64,000 nucleotides of DNA from Longimicrobium sp. (GCF_036388275.1 NZ_DASVSF010000002.1:310001-374000); one strand, 5' to 3'. Shown: positions 52,861 through 63,214, counted from the first letter of the stretch. The notes: generated by a model from the letters alone, not told the origin. Translations and numbers: made by a program.

Positions 52861-54311
52861 CCGGCGGGCGGGGACGAGCCCTGGGCGCGGTCGCCGCCCA
52901 TCCACCCGGTGCCCTCCGCGTCCGCCGGCGCCACCTGCCCCTGCGCCGCAGCCACGGCGGCGTCGCGCGCGGCCGGGCGTCCTTCTGAGAGCGGCCGCTG
53001 TGCTCGATCAACCGTCCCCAGCGGCTTTCCGGGTGGGGCGAGCTCCGACCCCACCTCGCCGGTGATCAGCCGGGCGCCGCGCTGCCAGGTGAGATAGCTC
53101 CACGCCCACTGCACCATCACCAGCAGCCGGTTGCGGAAGCCGATCAGAAAGAAGATGTGGACGAACAGCCAGGCGAGCCACGCGAACCATCCTTCGACCT
53201 GCACCTGGTGCGCCTGCAGCACCGCCTTGCGCCGGCCGATCGTAGCCATGCTCCCCTTGTCGACGTAGCGGAAGGGCCGGCGCTCTTCGCCGCGCAGCGT
53301 AGCGCGGATGTTTCGCGCCACGTGCCGCCCCTGCTGTAGCGCGACGGGGCCGACGCCGGGAAGCAGATTGCCGCGCTTGTCCCGCAGGTGCGCCAGGTCA
53401 CCGATGACGAACAACTCCGGGTGGCCGGGGACGGACAGGTCGGGCTGCACCATCACCCGGCCGACCGGGTCCGTCGGCACGCCCAGCATCTTTCCCAGCG
53501 GTGACGCCGTGACGCCGGCCGCCCAGACCACGTTGCGGGTGCGGATGCACTCGTCGCCGATGTACACGGCGTCGGGCTCGATGCGCGTGACGATGGAGCC
53601 CGTGCGCACCTCGACGCCGATGTGCTCCAGGGCGCGCCGCGCATAGTCGCTGAGGCCCTCCTCGTACGCCGCCAGCACGCGCGGCCCGCCTTCCAGCAGG
53701 ATCACGCGGGCGGTGGACGTGTCGATGTTGCGGAAGTCGCGCACGAGCGAGCGGCGGGCGGTCTCGGCCATCGCCCCCGCCATCTCCACCCCCGTGGGCC
53801 CGGCGCCGATGACCACGAAGGTGAGCAGGTCCCGCCGCTCCTGCGGGTCCGTGGCGGCTTCGGCGGCCTCGAAGGCCAGCAGAAAGCGGCGGCGGATCTC
53901 CGTGGCGTCCTCCACCGTCTTCAGGCCCGGCGCCAGCGGCTCCCACTCGGGGTGGCCGAAGTAGGCGTGCGTGGCGCCCGTGGCCACCACCAGGTAGTCG
54001 TAGTCCAGCGTGCGCCCGTCCGCCAGGCACACCTTGCGCTCGTCGAGGTCGAAGCCGGTGACCTCCGCCATCAGCACCTCGGTGGCGCGGCTGTGGCGCA
54101 GGATCAGGCGGATGGGCGCCGCGATGTCGGCGGGCGACAGCGTGGCCGTGGCCACCTGGTAGAGCAGCGGCTGAAAGAGGTGGTGGTTGCGCCGGTCGAC
54201 GAGCGTGGCGCTGACGGGCACGTTGCGCAGCGCGCGCGCCGCCGAAAGGCCGCCGAACCCGCCGCCCACGATCACCACGTGCGGCACCCTGAACACCCGC
54301 GTCGAACTCAT
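52857..54311 (-). CDS. ndh: Type II NADH dehydrogenase (NDH-2)
   Basis: 484 residues. Two Rossmann motifs: FAD-binding VIVGGGFGGLSAARAL (about 12-27) and NADH-binding VVIGAGPTGVEMAGAMAE (about 167-184); also ATATLSPADIAAPIR and the FAD-phosphate motif LFVIGDLAH. A hydrophobic/aromatic C-terminal segment (WFAWLAWLFVHIFFLIGF) anchors it to the inner membrane. It moves electrons from NADH to quinone without proton pumping. It is first in a three-gene overlapping operon and divergent from the small gene at 54469. The C-terminal tail after residue 420 is low-complexity. Confidence 0.9.
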   Translation of the reverse strand: MSSTRVFRVPHVVIVGGGFGGLSAARALRNVPVSATLVDRRNHHLFQPLLYQVATATLSPADIAAPIRLILRHSRATEVLMAEVTGFDLDERKVCLADGRTLDYDYLVVATGATHAYFGHPEWEPLAPGLKTVEDATEIRRRFLLAFEAAEAATDPQERRDLLTFVVIGAGPTGVEMAGAMAETARRSLVRDFRNIDTSTARVILLEGGPRVLAAYEEGLSDYARRALEHIGVEVRTGSIVTRIEPDAVYIGDECIRTRNVVWAAGVTASPLGKMLGVPTDPVGRVMVQPDLSVPGHPELFVIGDLAHLRDKRGNLLPGVGPVALQQGRHVARNIRATLRGEERRPFRYVDKGSMATIGRRKAVLQAHQVQVEGWFAWLAWLFVHIFFLIGFRNRLLVMVQWAWSYLTWQRGARLITGEVGSELAPPGKPLGTVDRAQRPLSEGRPAARDAAVAAAQGQVAPADAEGTGWMGGDRAQGSSPPAG

Positions 54312-54393
54312 CTCCGTAGACCTTTGCACCGTTGTCGTCGCCATGCTCCGGCGAGAACGATACCGCCTGCGGGGCACGCCCGAAACGGGTCTC

Positions 54394-54422
54394 TTGACCC
54401 GGGCCTGGCCAGGGGGTAGCAT
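54394..54422 (+). promoter_or_regulatory. Predicted promoter of the small gene at 54469
   Basis: TTGACC (54394-54399), 17-bp spacer, TAGCAT (54417-54422). The leader would be about 40 nt. It lies in the divergent gap with ndh. Confidence 0.48.
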
Positions 54423-54468
54423 CCCGTTTCCGGGAGTTTTTCGCATTCGGCCAGGCGTGCAGATCAGT

Positions 54469-54777
54469 ATGATGGGAAACGGCGTAGACGGCGCGGAGGG
54501 CGCTCTCATTCCGCCCACGCGCGACGATGCGCTGGCGTTCCTGGCCCGCGCCATTGGGCCGGACCGCGCCGCGTCGACGTGGGTGCGCGCCGTTGCCGCC
54601 GCGCGAGTGGGTTCGCCAGGGGGCGAGCTCAGCGTGGACGAGATGCTGAAGGTGGCGGAGCGCCTGGCGGCCGAGCCCGGGGTGGTGGGGGTGATCGGCA
54701 CGTCGCTGGTGGTGCGGCTGCGGACGTACCGGCTGATGGCGTCCACGCAATCCGAGCGAGGGAAGCCGCGGGATTGA
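54469..54777 (+). CDS. Small hypothetical protein
   Basis: 102 residues; ATG 54469 or 54472. Mostly helical (DDALAFLARAIGPDRAASTW then ELSVDEMLKVAERLAAE), ending in a basic tail. No signal peptide or known motif. A predicted promoter 40 bp upstream and normal GC codon bias support a real gene. Function unknown. Confidence 0.6.
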   Translation: MMGNGVDGAEGALIPPTRDDALAFLARAIGPDRAASTWVRAVAAARVGSPGGELSVDEMLKVAERLAAEPGVVGVIGTSLVVRLRTYRLMASTQSERGKPRD

Positions 54778-55757
54778 GGGCCGACCGAGGGGCGGGGGGT
54801 GGCAGGGAATCGGAGTTTAGGCTGGCCACCGTTGAGGGATCGGGCGTTCGACTGACGTTGGCGCATGCCGCGGGTGGCCCCTCCCCCGGCCCCTCCCCCG
54901 GCAAACTGCGCCGGGAGAGGGGGGAACTTCGGTGGGGGTCGACTGGCTGCCTCGCATGCCGCGAGAGCCCCCTCCCCCCGGCCCCCTTCCCCCGCTGCGC
55001 AGGGGAGGGGGAGACCTGAACTGCGCTTCGGCCGGGCTCACGCACTCTACAGCAACGAGGGCGAGGAACGGTGCGCTTCGGGAGTCGCGGCGCATGCCTC
55101 TGGCCGCCCTCTCTCCCCGGCCCTCTCCCCCGCAAGCGGGGGAAAGGGAGAATTCGATCGCGCTCGGGCCGGCGTCGTGCACTCGACTGCGCGTGCAGTC
55201 CGCGAAGGCGGACTTTGGGCCGTCGTTGCCGCGACTTCAGTCGCCCCAGCGAGGTCGGGGCCTCCACCAGGGCCCGACCTCGCCTCGAACCCGAAGTGTA
55301 CCCTCTCTCCCACGCTGTTTGTGGGAGAGGGTGGCACGCGTGTCAGCGCGGCCGGGTGAGGGCCCCACGGCAGCCGAGGCCTCGGCTACGGTGACCGCTG
55401 CCGCGCCCGGGCTTGTTTCCCTTCCGCGGCCAGATCCTTCGGCCCGCGTCGTCTGTGCTACGGGCTGATCGGGTGCGATTGGGCCTCAGGATGACAAACC
55501 ATGGCGCTGCAACGCGTTGTGGCGACGCACCGGGCTGGCTCCCTTCCCCCGCGCAGTTTGCGGGGGAAGGGTTGGGGATGGGGGGCGCCGGCCCGAGCAC
55601 CGGCCCTGCCTGGCCACACCTGGACCCAAAGTGTCGTGACCTCCCGTTAGCCCGAAACGCGAGGGCGCGGAGGAAACAACCACGTGACGCGGCGGGTATG
55701 CCGATTGCCCCCCGATGACGGGGCAGACGCCTGACTCACGTGGTACCCCGCGGAAGT
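54778..55757. repeat. Repeat island with inverted and direct copies of modules found at 7 kb and 20 kb
   Basis: 980 bp with no supportable gene. 54870-55055 is the inverted partner of about 7250-7435; 55065-55260 is the inverted partner of 20483-20676; 55432-55496 is a direct partner of 7497-7562. Palindromic CCCCCGCAAGCGGGGG-type sites sit inside. Between them (55261-55431, 55497-55757) are further GC-rich spacers, including CCCCCGCGCAGTTTGCGGGGGAA at about 55547. No transposase is encoded. Confidence 0.65.
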
Positions 55758-57014
55758 ATGCGCAACACCTTCTTTCTCCTTCGCCGCGCCGGCGTGCTGG
55801 CGCTCGCGGCGGCGGGCGTGGCGGCCGCCTCGGCACCGCCGGCCGACGCGCAGCAGCGTCCGCGCCGCCGCGCCGAGGAGCCCGTCGCGCCCACGCGGCG
55901 GCCCCCGACCGCGCGCCCGGCCGACGCGGCTCCGCAGGCGCAGAACCCGCTCGCCCGCGTGCGGTCGCGTTCGCTGGCGCGGGGCGGCTACGCGGTGGTG
56001 GTGGACCTGGACGCCAACCGCCTGTACTTCGCGCGCGGGCGGCGGGTGCTGTGGTCCGCTCCCGTGGGCACCGGCACCGGGCTTCGGCTGGAGCACGACC
56101 GCGGCGAGTGGGATTTCGCCACGCCCAATGGCACCTTTCACGTCACCCACAAGCAGGTGGAGCCGGACTGGATCGCCCCGGACTGGTACTTCATCGAGAA
56201 CGGGCTGCGCGTGCCGCCGCCCAACTCCGACGCACGCCGCTTTCCACGCGGACTGGGCTCGGCCGGCGTGTTCATCGGCCAGGGGCTGGCCGTCCACGGC
56301 ACCGACAAGCCCGAGCTGCTGGGCCAGCGCGTTTCGCACGGCTGCATCCGCCTGAGCAACGCCGACGCCCTGCGCCTGTTCCACAACGTGCAGGTGGGCA
56401 CCGAGATCGTCATGGTCGGCGGGCGGAACGCCGCGCCGGCCGCGCCGCCCCGGCAGACCCCCTCTACCACCACGCGCCGCACGGGGGCCAACGGCGAGCG
56501 GATCCCGCCTCCGCGCGACCCGTTCACCGTGGAGCTGGAGGAGCAGGAGACGTACGACTTGCTGGACCGCCTGGACGACGAGCTGTTCGCCGCCGTGGCC
56601 GCCCGCGGCGCGCAGACGCGCTGGCCCCAGGTGGCCAGCGTGCTCCTTCTGCGCGGCGTCAAGGAGGGCGATGACGAGGCGCTTGCCGGGCTGCTGGAGC
56701 GCTTCCCAGACCTGGGCACGGGTGCGCTTCGGGAAGAATACGCCACCTTCGTCACCGACGCCTTCGCACAGGGCGCGCTGCGCACCCTGGCGGTGATGGC
56801 CAACCTGGACCGCCCCACGCGCGCAGTGGTGGCCCGCGCCATCGTGGACGGCAGCCTGGCGCTGTTTCCCGGCGACGTGAACACCGCCGCCGCGCCGTGG
56901 CCCACGCGGCGCGCGCCACGCGAAGTGCTGCGCCGCGCCTCGCAGCGGTCGTGGGATGCGCTGGCCTCGGCGGAGCAGGCGTATCGCGAGCGCAACGGCT
57001 TGGCGGTGCGCTGA
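55758..57014 (+). CDS. L,D-transpeptidase (YkuD) with C-terminal extension
   Basis: 418 residues from ATG 55758. A signal peptide (VLALAAAGVAAASAPPADA) and a Pro/Ala-rich linker precede the YkuD domain (about 70-215). The active-site region is HGTDKPELLG...SHGCIRLSNAD, with catalytic Cys196 and upstream His. Such enzymes make 3-3 peptidoglycan cross-links or attach envelope proteins. The ~200-residue C-terminal extension is helical and unusual; it contains a PPRDPFTVELEEQETYDLLD segment with no known domain. It is preceded by a repeat island, so it probably has its own promoter. Confidence 0.87.
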   Translation: MRNTFFLLRRAGVLALAAAGVAAASAPPADAQQRPRRRAEEPVAPTRRPPTARPADAAPQAQNPLARVRSRSLARGGYAVVVDLDANRLYFARGRRVLWSAPVGTGTGLRLEHDRGEWDFATPNGTFHVTHKQVEPDWIAPDWYFIENGLRVPPPNSDARRFPRGLGSAGVFIGQGLAVHGTDKPELLGQRVSHGCIRLSNADALRLFHNVQVGTEIVMVGGRNAAPAAPPRQTPSTTTRRTGANGERIPPPRDPFTVELEEQETYDLLDRLDDELFAAVAARGAQTRWPQVASVLLLRGVKEGDDEALAGLLERFPDLGTGALREEYATFVTDAFAQGALRTLAVMANLDRPTRAVVARAIVDGSLALFPGDVNTAAAPWPTRRAPREVLRRASQRSWDALASAEQAYRERNGLAVR

Positions 57015-57119
57015 GGGGCGGGCGATGGAGAATGGCGGGCGCTCCGGGGTGTCGCATCCCGGGGCGCTCGTTCGTTTGTATCCCTGCCCCCCCGGAACGT
57101 GACCCTTGGAGATCGACCT

Positions 57120-57569
57120 ATGAAAAGAATTCTGTCCGCGCTGCCGTTCATCCTCCTGGCCGCCTGCAGTTCGCCGTTCAGCTCGAGCGAGCCCGAGCTG
57201 AAGGTGCGCACCGACCAGGAGGAGTACGTCGCGAAACCCATCAGCTCCGTCAGCCTGGTCGGGTTCATCGTGAAGAACGAGGGCGACGAGCCCATCTACC
57301 TTCCGCACTGCGGCGCGGTGATCGTGGCCGTCGACCGGCGTGAAGGGGGCGATTGGCGCCAGGCGTACGGCGGCGGCAGCCTCTGCCAGGCCATCAACAC
57401 GAGCGGCCCCCTGGAGGTGCAGCCCGGAGACTCGGTTCGCTCGGTGGTGAGCGTGGGCGAGCCCGGCAGCTACCGCATCCGCGTCCGCGCGACCGAAAGC
57501 CGAGATTCCAACCGATTCCACGAGACGGTGTCCAACACGTTCGCTGTGGAATTCTCCCCGATGGATTGA
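57120..57569 (+). CDS. Small putative lipoprotein
   Basis: 149 residues from ATG 57120 with lipobox LLAACSS. The mature part is a compact beta-rich domain (KVRTDQEEYVAKPISSVSLV, FIVKNEGDEPIYLPHCGAVI), with Cys residues that may form a disulfide. It resembles immunoglobulin-like envelope domains, but no family is named. It is 105 bp after the L,D-transpeptidase stop and followed by the hairpin and esterase-like gene. Confidence 0.65.
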   Translation: MKRILSALPFILLAACSSPFSSSEPELKVRTDQEEYVAKPISSVSLVGFIVKNEGDEPIYLPHCGAVIVAVDRREGGDWRQAYGGGSLCQAINTSGPLEVQPGDSVRSVVSVGEPGSYRIRVRATESRDSNRFHETVSNTFAVEFSPMD

Positions 57570-57619
57570 TCGCCCGGAGCAGTCCTTCGCTGCTCCCGCG
57601 CTGGTACGCGGCCTGCCTT

Positions 57620-57652
57620 CGCCTCCACTCCTAAACCCTTGGAGTGGAGGCG
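57620..57652 (+). promoter_or_regulatory. Shine-Dalgarno-sequestering hairpin
   Basis: A perfect 12-bp stem, CGCCTCCACTCC (57620-57631) with GGAGTGGAGGCG (57641-57652), and a 9-nt AT-rich loop. The right arm contains the GGAGG that would be the ribosome-binding site for ATG 57659, so folding would hide it. Confidence 0.55.
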
Positions 57653-57658
57653 TTTGCA

Positions 57659-59062
<1,404 letters not shown>

Positions 59063-59388
59063 TCTCATCCGGTCCCGCGGACGAGCTTTCGCGCTCGTCC
59101 GCGGACCCTCCTCCGCTGCAGACACATTCAACACGAGAGATGGCGCTGGTCCCGTGAATGGTGCGTGTGACCCATTGCACGCCCTTGGCGTCGTAGGGTG
59201 CCGTGGAACGCATGTCCCGCATGCGGCCACGGCGCCACACACCACTCCGAAGTTCCTTCCGCGCCCCATCGTTGTGCCGCAACGACTTAGCTTCCTGCCC
59301 GCCGCTGCTCCCGCCCGGAATGCCCGTTGCCTTCCCCACCGCCGAGGACGATCCACGACCCAACCCAAGACGATCGCTGAGGCACACC
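59063..59388 (+). other. 326-bp gap upstream of the FAD oxidoreductase
   Basis: No supportable gene. The in-frame extension of the downstream ORF to 59203 looks non-coding. TTGCACGCCC near 59175 and TTGGCG near 59184 could be -35 elements, but no -10 box could be placed at the right distance. Confidence 0.35.
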
Positions 59389-60990
59389 ATGAATAAATTT
59401 GACGCCGTCTTCATTGGTAGCGGCCACAACGCGCTGGTCGCCGCGGCCTACCTTGCCCGCGCCGGGCAGAGCGTGCTGGTGCTGGAGCGCAACGACCGTC
59501 CCGGCGGGCTGGTGCGCACCGACGAGCTGACGCTTCCCGGCTTCAAGCACGACACGTTTTCCGCCGCGCACCCGCTGTTCCTGACCGGCGCGGCGTACGC
59601 CGACCTGGGCCCCGAGCTGCAGGAGCGCGGGCTGCGCTACGTCAACACGGCGTACCCCACGGGCGTGTCGATGGAGGACGGGCGCACGGCCCTGTTCCCG
59701 GTGGACTTCGGGGAGGCGGTGGCGGAGTGCGAGCGCCTGGCGCCCGGCGACGGGGCCGCGTTCGCCACCATGATGCAGGAGTTCGGCGCGCACGCCGGTG
59801 ACGTGTTCGGGCTGTTCAACCAGGACCTGGCCTCGGACGACGCGCGCAAAACCATCCGCCGGCTGATGGTGAACCCTGATGGCCCCGGCTTCACCGAGTT
59901 CGCCGCCGACTTCTTCACCAGCGCGCGCGACGTGCTGGAGGGCCGCTTTCGCTCCGACGTCTTTCACGCGATGGTGGCGCCCTGGGTGATGCACCTGGGC
60001 CGCACGCCCGATGGCGCCAACGGCGGGTTCTGGGTGCCGCTGACGCTGATGGCCCTGATGGGCGGCGGCATGGCCATTCCCGTCGGCGGCTCGGAGATGC
60101 TAGCCAAGTCGCTCGTCAAGCTGATCGAGGACCGCGGCGGCGTGGTGCGGTCCGGCACCCCGGTGGAGCGCATCCTGGTCAGGAACGGCCGCGCGTCCGG
60201 CGTGCTGACCGCCCACGGTGAGGAGATCCACGCGCGCACCGTGGTCGCATCGGTAAACCCCGACCAGCTGTACCTGAAGCTGCTGGAGGGCGCCGACGTT
60301 CCCGCGCCGCTGGTCCGCCAGGCGGGCAAGTACCGCTACGGGCGCGGCTGCGTGCAGATTCAGCTGGCCCTTTCCGAGGCCCCGCGCTGGGCCGACGAGC
60401 GGATGGCCCGAACGGGTCAGCCGCACCTGACGCGCGGCATGGGCGCCACCGCCGAGCACGTGACGCAGGCGCTGAACGGCTACCTGCCCGCGAACCCCAC
60501 GGTCTCCATCGACTGCCCCACCAACCTGGACCCGTCGCGGGCGCCGGAGGGCAAGTCCATCCTGCGCATCCAGGTGCTCGAAATTCCCAACCGGCCCAAG
60601 GGCGACGCGGCGGGGACCATCGACGTGGGCGACGGCACCTGGACCGACGACCTGAAGCGCCGCTACGCCGACCGGCTGGTGGACATCGTGGGCCGCCACC
60701 TTCCGAACGTGCCCGGCGCCATCCTGGGAATGCACGTGATCTCTCCCGGCGACATCGCGGCCTTCAGCCCCAACGCCGGCCCGGGCGACCCGTACGGCGG
60801 CTCGCACGACGTGGCGCAGAGCTACCTGTTCCGCCCGCTGGCCGGCCAGCCCAGCCATCGCACCGTGGTGCCCAACGTGCTGATGCTGGGCGCCGCCACC
60901 TGGCCGGGGCACGGCGTAAACGGCGGATCGGGCTACATCGTGGCCCAGGAACTCCTCGGCGCCAGGAAGCCAGTCGAAGCCGCCGCCTAA
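59389..60990 (+). CDS. FAD-dependent oxidoreductase, phytoene-desaturase/PYROXD2-like
   Basis: 533 residues. The N-terminal dinucleotide-binding motif is VFIGSGHNALVAAAYLARAG (about 6-25) then VLERNDRPGGLVRTDEL; the second family signature is ATWPGHGVNGGSGYIVAQEL at the C-terminus. The overall layout is that of bacterial carotenoid-desaturase-like amine oxidases (CrtI/PYROXD2 type). No carotenoid synthase gene is nearby, so a carotenoid role is not supported by context. It is a single-gene unit with a terminator behind it. Confidence 0.87.
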   Translation: MNKFDAVFIGSGHNALVAAAYLARAGQSVLVLERNDRPGGLVRTDELTLPGFKHDTFSAAHPLFLTGAAYADLGPELQERGLRYVNTAYPTGVSMEDGRTALFPVDFGEAVAECERLAPGDGAAFATMMQEFGAHAGDVFGLFNQDLASDDARKTIRRLMVNPDGPGFTEFAADFFTSARDVLEGRFRSDVFHAMVAPWVMHLGRTPDGANGGFWVPLTLMALMGGGMAIPVGGSEMLAKSLVKLIEDRGGVVRSGTPVERILVRNGRASGVLTAHGEEIHARTVVASVNPDQLYLKLLEGADVPAPLVRQAGKYRYGRGCVQIQLALSEAPRWADERMARTGQPHLTRGMGATAEHVTQALNGYLPANPTVSIDCPTNLDPSRAPEGKSILRIQVLEIPNRPKGDAAGTIDVGDGTWTDDLKRRYADRLVDIVGRHLPNVPGAILGMHVISPGDIAAFSPNAGPGDPYGGSHDVAQSYLFRPLAGQPSHRTVVPNVLMLGAATWPGHGVNGGSGYIVAQELLGARKPVEAAA

Positions 60991-61325
60991 AGTACCGAGC
61001 GCGGAGGGGAACCACGCAGGGCCGGCGGATCATCCGCCGGCCCCGTTTTGCTGCGCGCGAATGGTTCTGGTGGCGCTGACAAGGAACACGTTTTGCGTCA
61101 TAACGAAAACAGCCAAATCTCCGAAGCCGATCACAGCCGAGTGGCTGCCGCCCAGGAGAATTGCCGTATCGTGCGTGCCATTTACGCCTTCCCATTCCTT
61201 GCGGGCGCGCACTGCTGTCGGGTTACGAGTTGAGCTTGTGTGCTGCGGCTGCGCTACGCGTTGCCGTTCTCGTCGGATCTCGCGAACGCGAGGCCGACAT
61301 TTTCCCACCGCCCCGGGAGGGCCCC
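60991..61325 (+). other. Gap upstream of the precursor peptides
   Basis: 335 bp with the terminator at 61019-61049 and, after it, GTTTTGCGTCATAACGAAAAC (about 61090-61110), an operator-like imperfect palindrome. A possible promoter is TTGAGC...TACGCG near 61227, with 19-bp spacing; not convincing. GGGAGGG at about 61315 is the likely ribosome-binding site. Confidence 0.4.
61019..61049 (+). terminator. Rho-independent terminator of the FAD oxidoreductase gene
   Basis: GGGCCGGCGG / CCGCCGGCCC (61019-61028 / 61034-61043) with a 5-nt loop is followed by CGTTTTG, 28 bp after the stop. Confidence 0.75.
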
Positions 61326-61604
61326 ATGCGTACCAAGCTCAAGCTGAACCTGGACGAGCTCACCGTCGATTCGTTCGACACCACGAAGAACGAGGCGAAG
61401 ACCGGCACGGTGTTCGGCGAGCAGTGCACCTGCTACACCAACTGCACGTGCCCGGGCTGTCCCACCTGCGATGCGTCGTGTAACGGAACCTGCGATGCGT
61501 CGTGTAACGGAACCTGCGACGCGTCGTGCAACGGCACCTACTACGAAAACACCTGCGTCTGCAACGACACCTACGACACCTGCATTCGCTACTACTGCGG
61601 ATAA
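61326..61604 (+). CDS. Pinensin-family-like cysteine-rich RiPP precursor 1
   Basis: 92 residues. The N-terminal ~30 residues are a leader of the pinensin type: MRTKLKLNLDELTVDSFDTT, ending ...GTVFGEQ. The core is very Cys-rich and built of repeats: after CTCYTNCTCPGCPT, the unit CDASCNGT occurs three times in a row. The C-terminus (YYENTCVCNDTYDTCIRYYC) differs from the second precursor. Thr/Ser and Cys residues alternate as in lanthipeptides. No dehydratase, cyclase, protease or transporter is encoded nearby, so modification enzymes would act in trans or the assignment is wrong. Confidence 0.8.
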   Translation: MRTKLKLNLDELTVDSFDTTKNEAKTGTVFGEQCTCYTNCTCPGCPTCDASCNGTCDASCNGTCDASCNGTYYENTCVCNDTYDTCIRYYCG

Positions 61605-61648
61605 CCGCGTTCCAGACCAACTGCAACGAGATCTGCTACTGAGTGTTA

Positions 61649-61686
61649 ACGGGCGGGGGCGCCACGCCTCCGCCCGTCGGTGTTTT
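61649..61686 (+). terminator. Terminator between the two precursor genes
   Basis: ACGGGCGG (61649-61656) pairs with CCGCCCGT (61670-61677) around a GC-rich interior, then CGGTGTTTTTCC. It lies 45 bp after the first precursor, so the second may need its own promoter or read-through. Confidence 0.65.
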
Positions 61687-61713
61687 TCCTCGCTCTTACC
61701 GATGGAGAACCCC

Positions 61714-62013
61714 ATGCGTACCAAGCTCAAGCTGAACCTGGACCAACTGGCTGTCGATTCGTTCGACACCACCAGGCCCGCCGCGAAGGCCGGCACCGTG
61801 TTCGGCGAGCAGTGCACCTGCTACACCAACTGCACGTGCCCGGGCTGCCCCACCTGCGACGCGTCGTGCAACGGCACCTGCGACGCGTCGTGCAATGGAA
61901 CTTGTGGTGACACCTGCGACTGGACGTGCAACTACACGGACTGCGCGTGCAACAGCAACGACCCCTGCGGCACGGCTCAGTACTCGAACTGCGGCGGCCA
62001 AGCTTGCTGGTGA
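61714..62013 (+). CDS. Pinensin-family-like cysteine-rich RiPP precursor 2
   Basis: 99 residues; ATG 61714 with GGAG seven bases upstream (ATG 61702 also in frame). Leader and first core half match precursor 1 almost exactly (MRTKLKLNLDQLAVDSFDTT; CTCYTNCTCPGCPT; CDASCNGT twice). The C-terminal half diverges: CGDTCDWTCNYTDCACNSND and a CGGQACW end. This conserved-leader, variable-core pattern is typical of RiPP families. It is convergent with the threonine dehydratase gene; a GGCGTCGAC/GTCGACGCC hairpin follows (62023-62045). Confidence 0.8.
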   Translation: MRTKLKLNLDQLAVDSFDTTRPAAKAGTVFGEQCTCYTNCTCPGCPTCDASCNGTCDASCNGTCGDTCDWTCNYTDCACNSNDPCGTAQYSNCGGQACW

Positions 62014-62227
62014 GAACGGGACGGCGTCGACCCCGAGTCGACGCCCGGGCCGGATGAGTTGACGATTTTACGAGGGCTTCGGGTACCCGCCCCGTGGCCT
62101 TCGTTTTCATTCGCTTCCCGAACCCGTCTGCCGCGTCAGCTGCGTGTGGAAGTGGTGCGTCCCGACCTCGCGGCGCGGCGAGTAGCGGCCACGGTGGGAC
62201 CGGCGCGACGGACAGCCTTCTGCACCG

Positions 62228-63214
62228 CTAGGCCAGCAGCGCGCAGGCGTTCGCCAGGTCCACGTTTCCGCCGCTGATCACCACGCCGATGCGCTCGCCG
62301 CGGAAGGCATCCGGATCCGACATCAGCGCGGCGAGGGGGACGGCACCGGAGGGCTCCACCACCAGCTTCATCCGCGTCCACAGGAAGCGCATGGCCTCGA
62401 CCATGGCCTCCTCGCTCACCGTGCGCATCTCGGTGACGTGCTCGCGCACCAGCGGAAACGTCAGCCGGCCCAGCGAGGGCGTGCGCAGCCCGTCGGCGAT
62501 CGTGGGCGGGTTGCGGACGGACTGCAGGGTGCCGGTGCGGAACGAGCGCGTTGCATCGTCCGCCAGCTCCGGCTCCACCCCCACCACGCGGATGCCCGGC
62601 CGCAGTGAGCGGGCAGCCAGCGCGGATCCGCTCAGCAGCCCCCCGCCGCCGCAGGGGGTGATGACGACGCCCAGGTCCGGCGCCTCTTCCATCAGTTCCA
62701 GCGCGGCCGTGCCTTGGCCGGCGATCACGTCGGCGTGGTCGTACGGGGGAACGAGGGTCATCCCGCGCTCCTGCTGAAGCTGGGCCGCCAGCTCTTCGCG
62801 CGAGGTGGTTTCCTTGTCGTACAGGATCACCTCGGCGCCGTAGCCGCGGGTGCCCTCGATCTTGGCGGCAGGCGCGTCGTCGGGCATCACGATGACGGTG
62901 CGCACGTCCAGGATGCGGCCGGTGAGAGCCACCGCCTGCGCGTGGTTGCCCGACGAGTACGCCAGCACCCCCCGCGCGCGCTCGTCGTTCGAGAGCTTGG
63001 ATACCGCGTTGTAGGCGCCCCGGAACTTGAACGCGCCGCCACGCTGAAGGTTTTCGCACTTGAAGAACACGTGCGCACCCAGCCGTTCGTTCAGCGTCCG
63101 CGAGGTCATCACGGGCGTGTGATGGGCTACGCCGCGCAGGCGGTTGGCGGCGTCGCGCACGTCCTCGGCGGTGGGAAGGGCGATGGATTGGGCCTGCGGG
63201 TCCGGCTGCGACAT
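62228..63214 (-). CDS. Threonine/serine dehydratase-like PLP enzyme
   Basis: 328 residues. PLP-binding Lys lies in GGAFKFRGAYNA (about 60-71); other signatures are SSGNHAQAVAL, the phosphate loop CGGGGLLSGSA (about 190-200) and SGGNVDLANA near the end. Length matches catabolic threonine dehydratases or serine racemases (about 320-330) and lacks the C-terminal ACT regulatory domain of IlvA. It deaminates threonine or serine to a 2-oxo acid, or racemises serine; which is not decidable. It is convergent with the precursor peptides. Confidence 0.92.
   Translation of the reverse strand: MSQPDPQAQSIALPTAEDVRDAANRLRGVAHHTPVMTSRTLNERLGAHVFFKCENLQRGGAFKFRGAYNAVSKLSNDERARGVLAYSSGNHAQAVALTGRILDVRTVIVMPDDAPAAKIEGTRGYGAEVILYDKETTSREELAAQLQQERGMTLVPPYDHADVIAGQGTAALELMEEAPDLGVVITPCGGGGLLSGSALAARSLRPGIRVVGVEPELADDATRSFRTGTLQSVRNPPTIADGLRTPSLGRLTFPLVREHVTEMRTVSEEAMVEAMRFLWTRMKLVVEPSGAVPLAALMSDPDAFRGERIGVVISGGNVDLANACALLA

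Noticed and set aside
59389..60990. Carotenoid desaturase (crtI)
   Set aside because: Family-level resemblance only; no phytoene synthase or other carotenoid gene is nearby.
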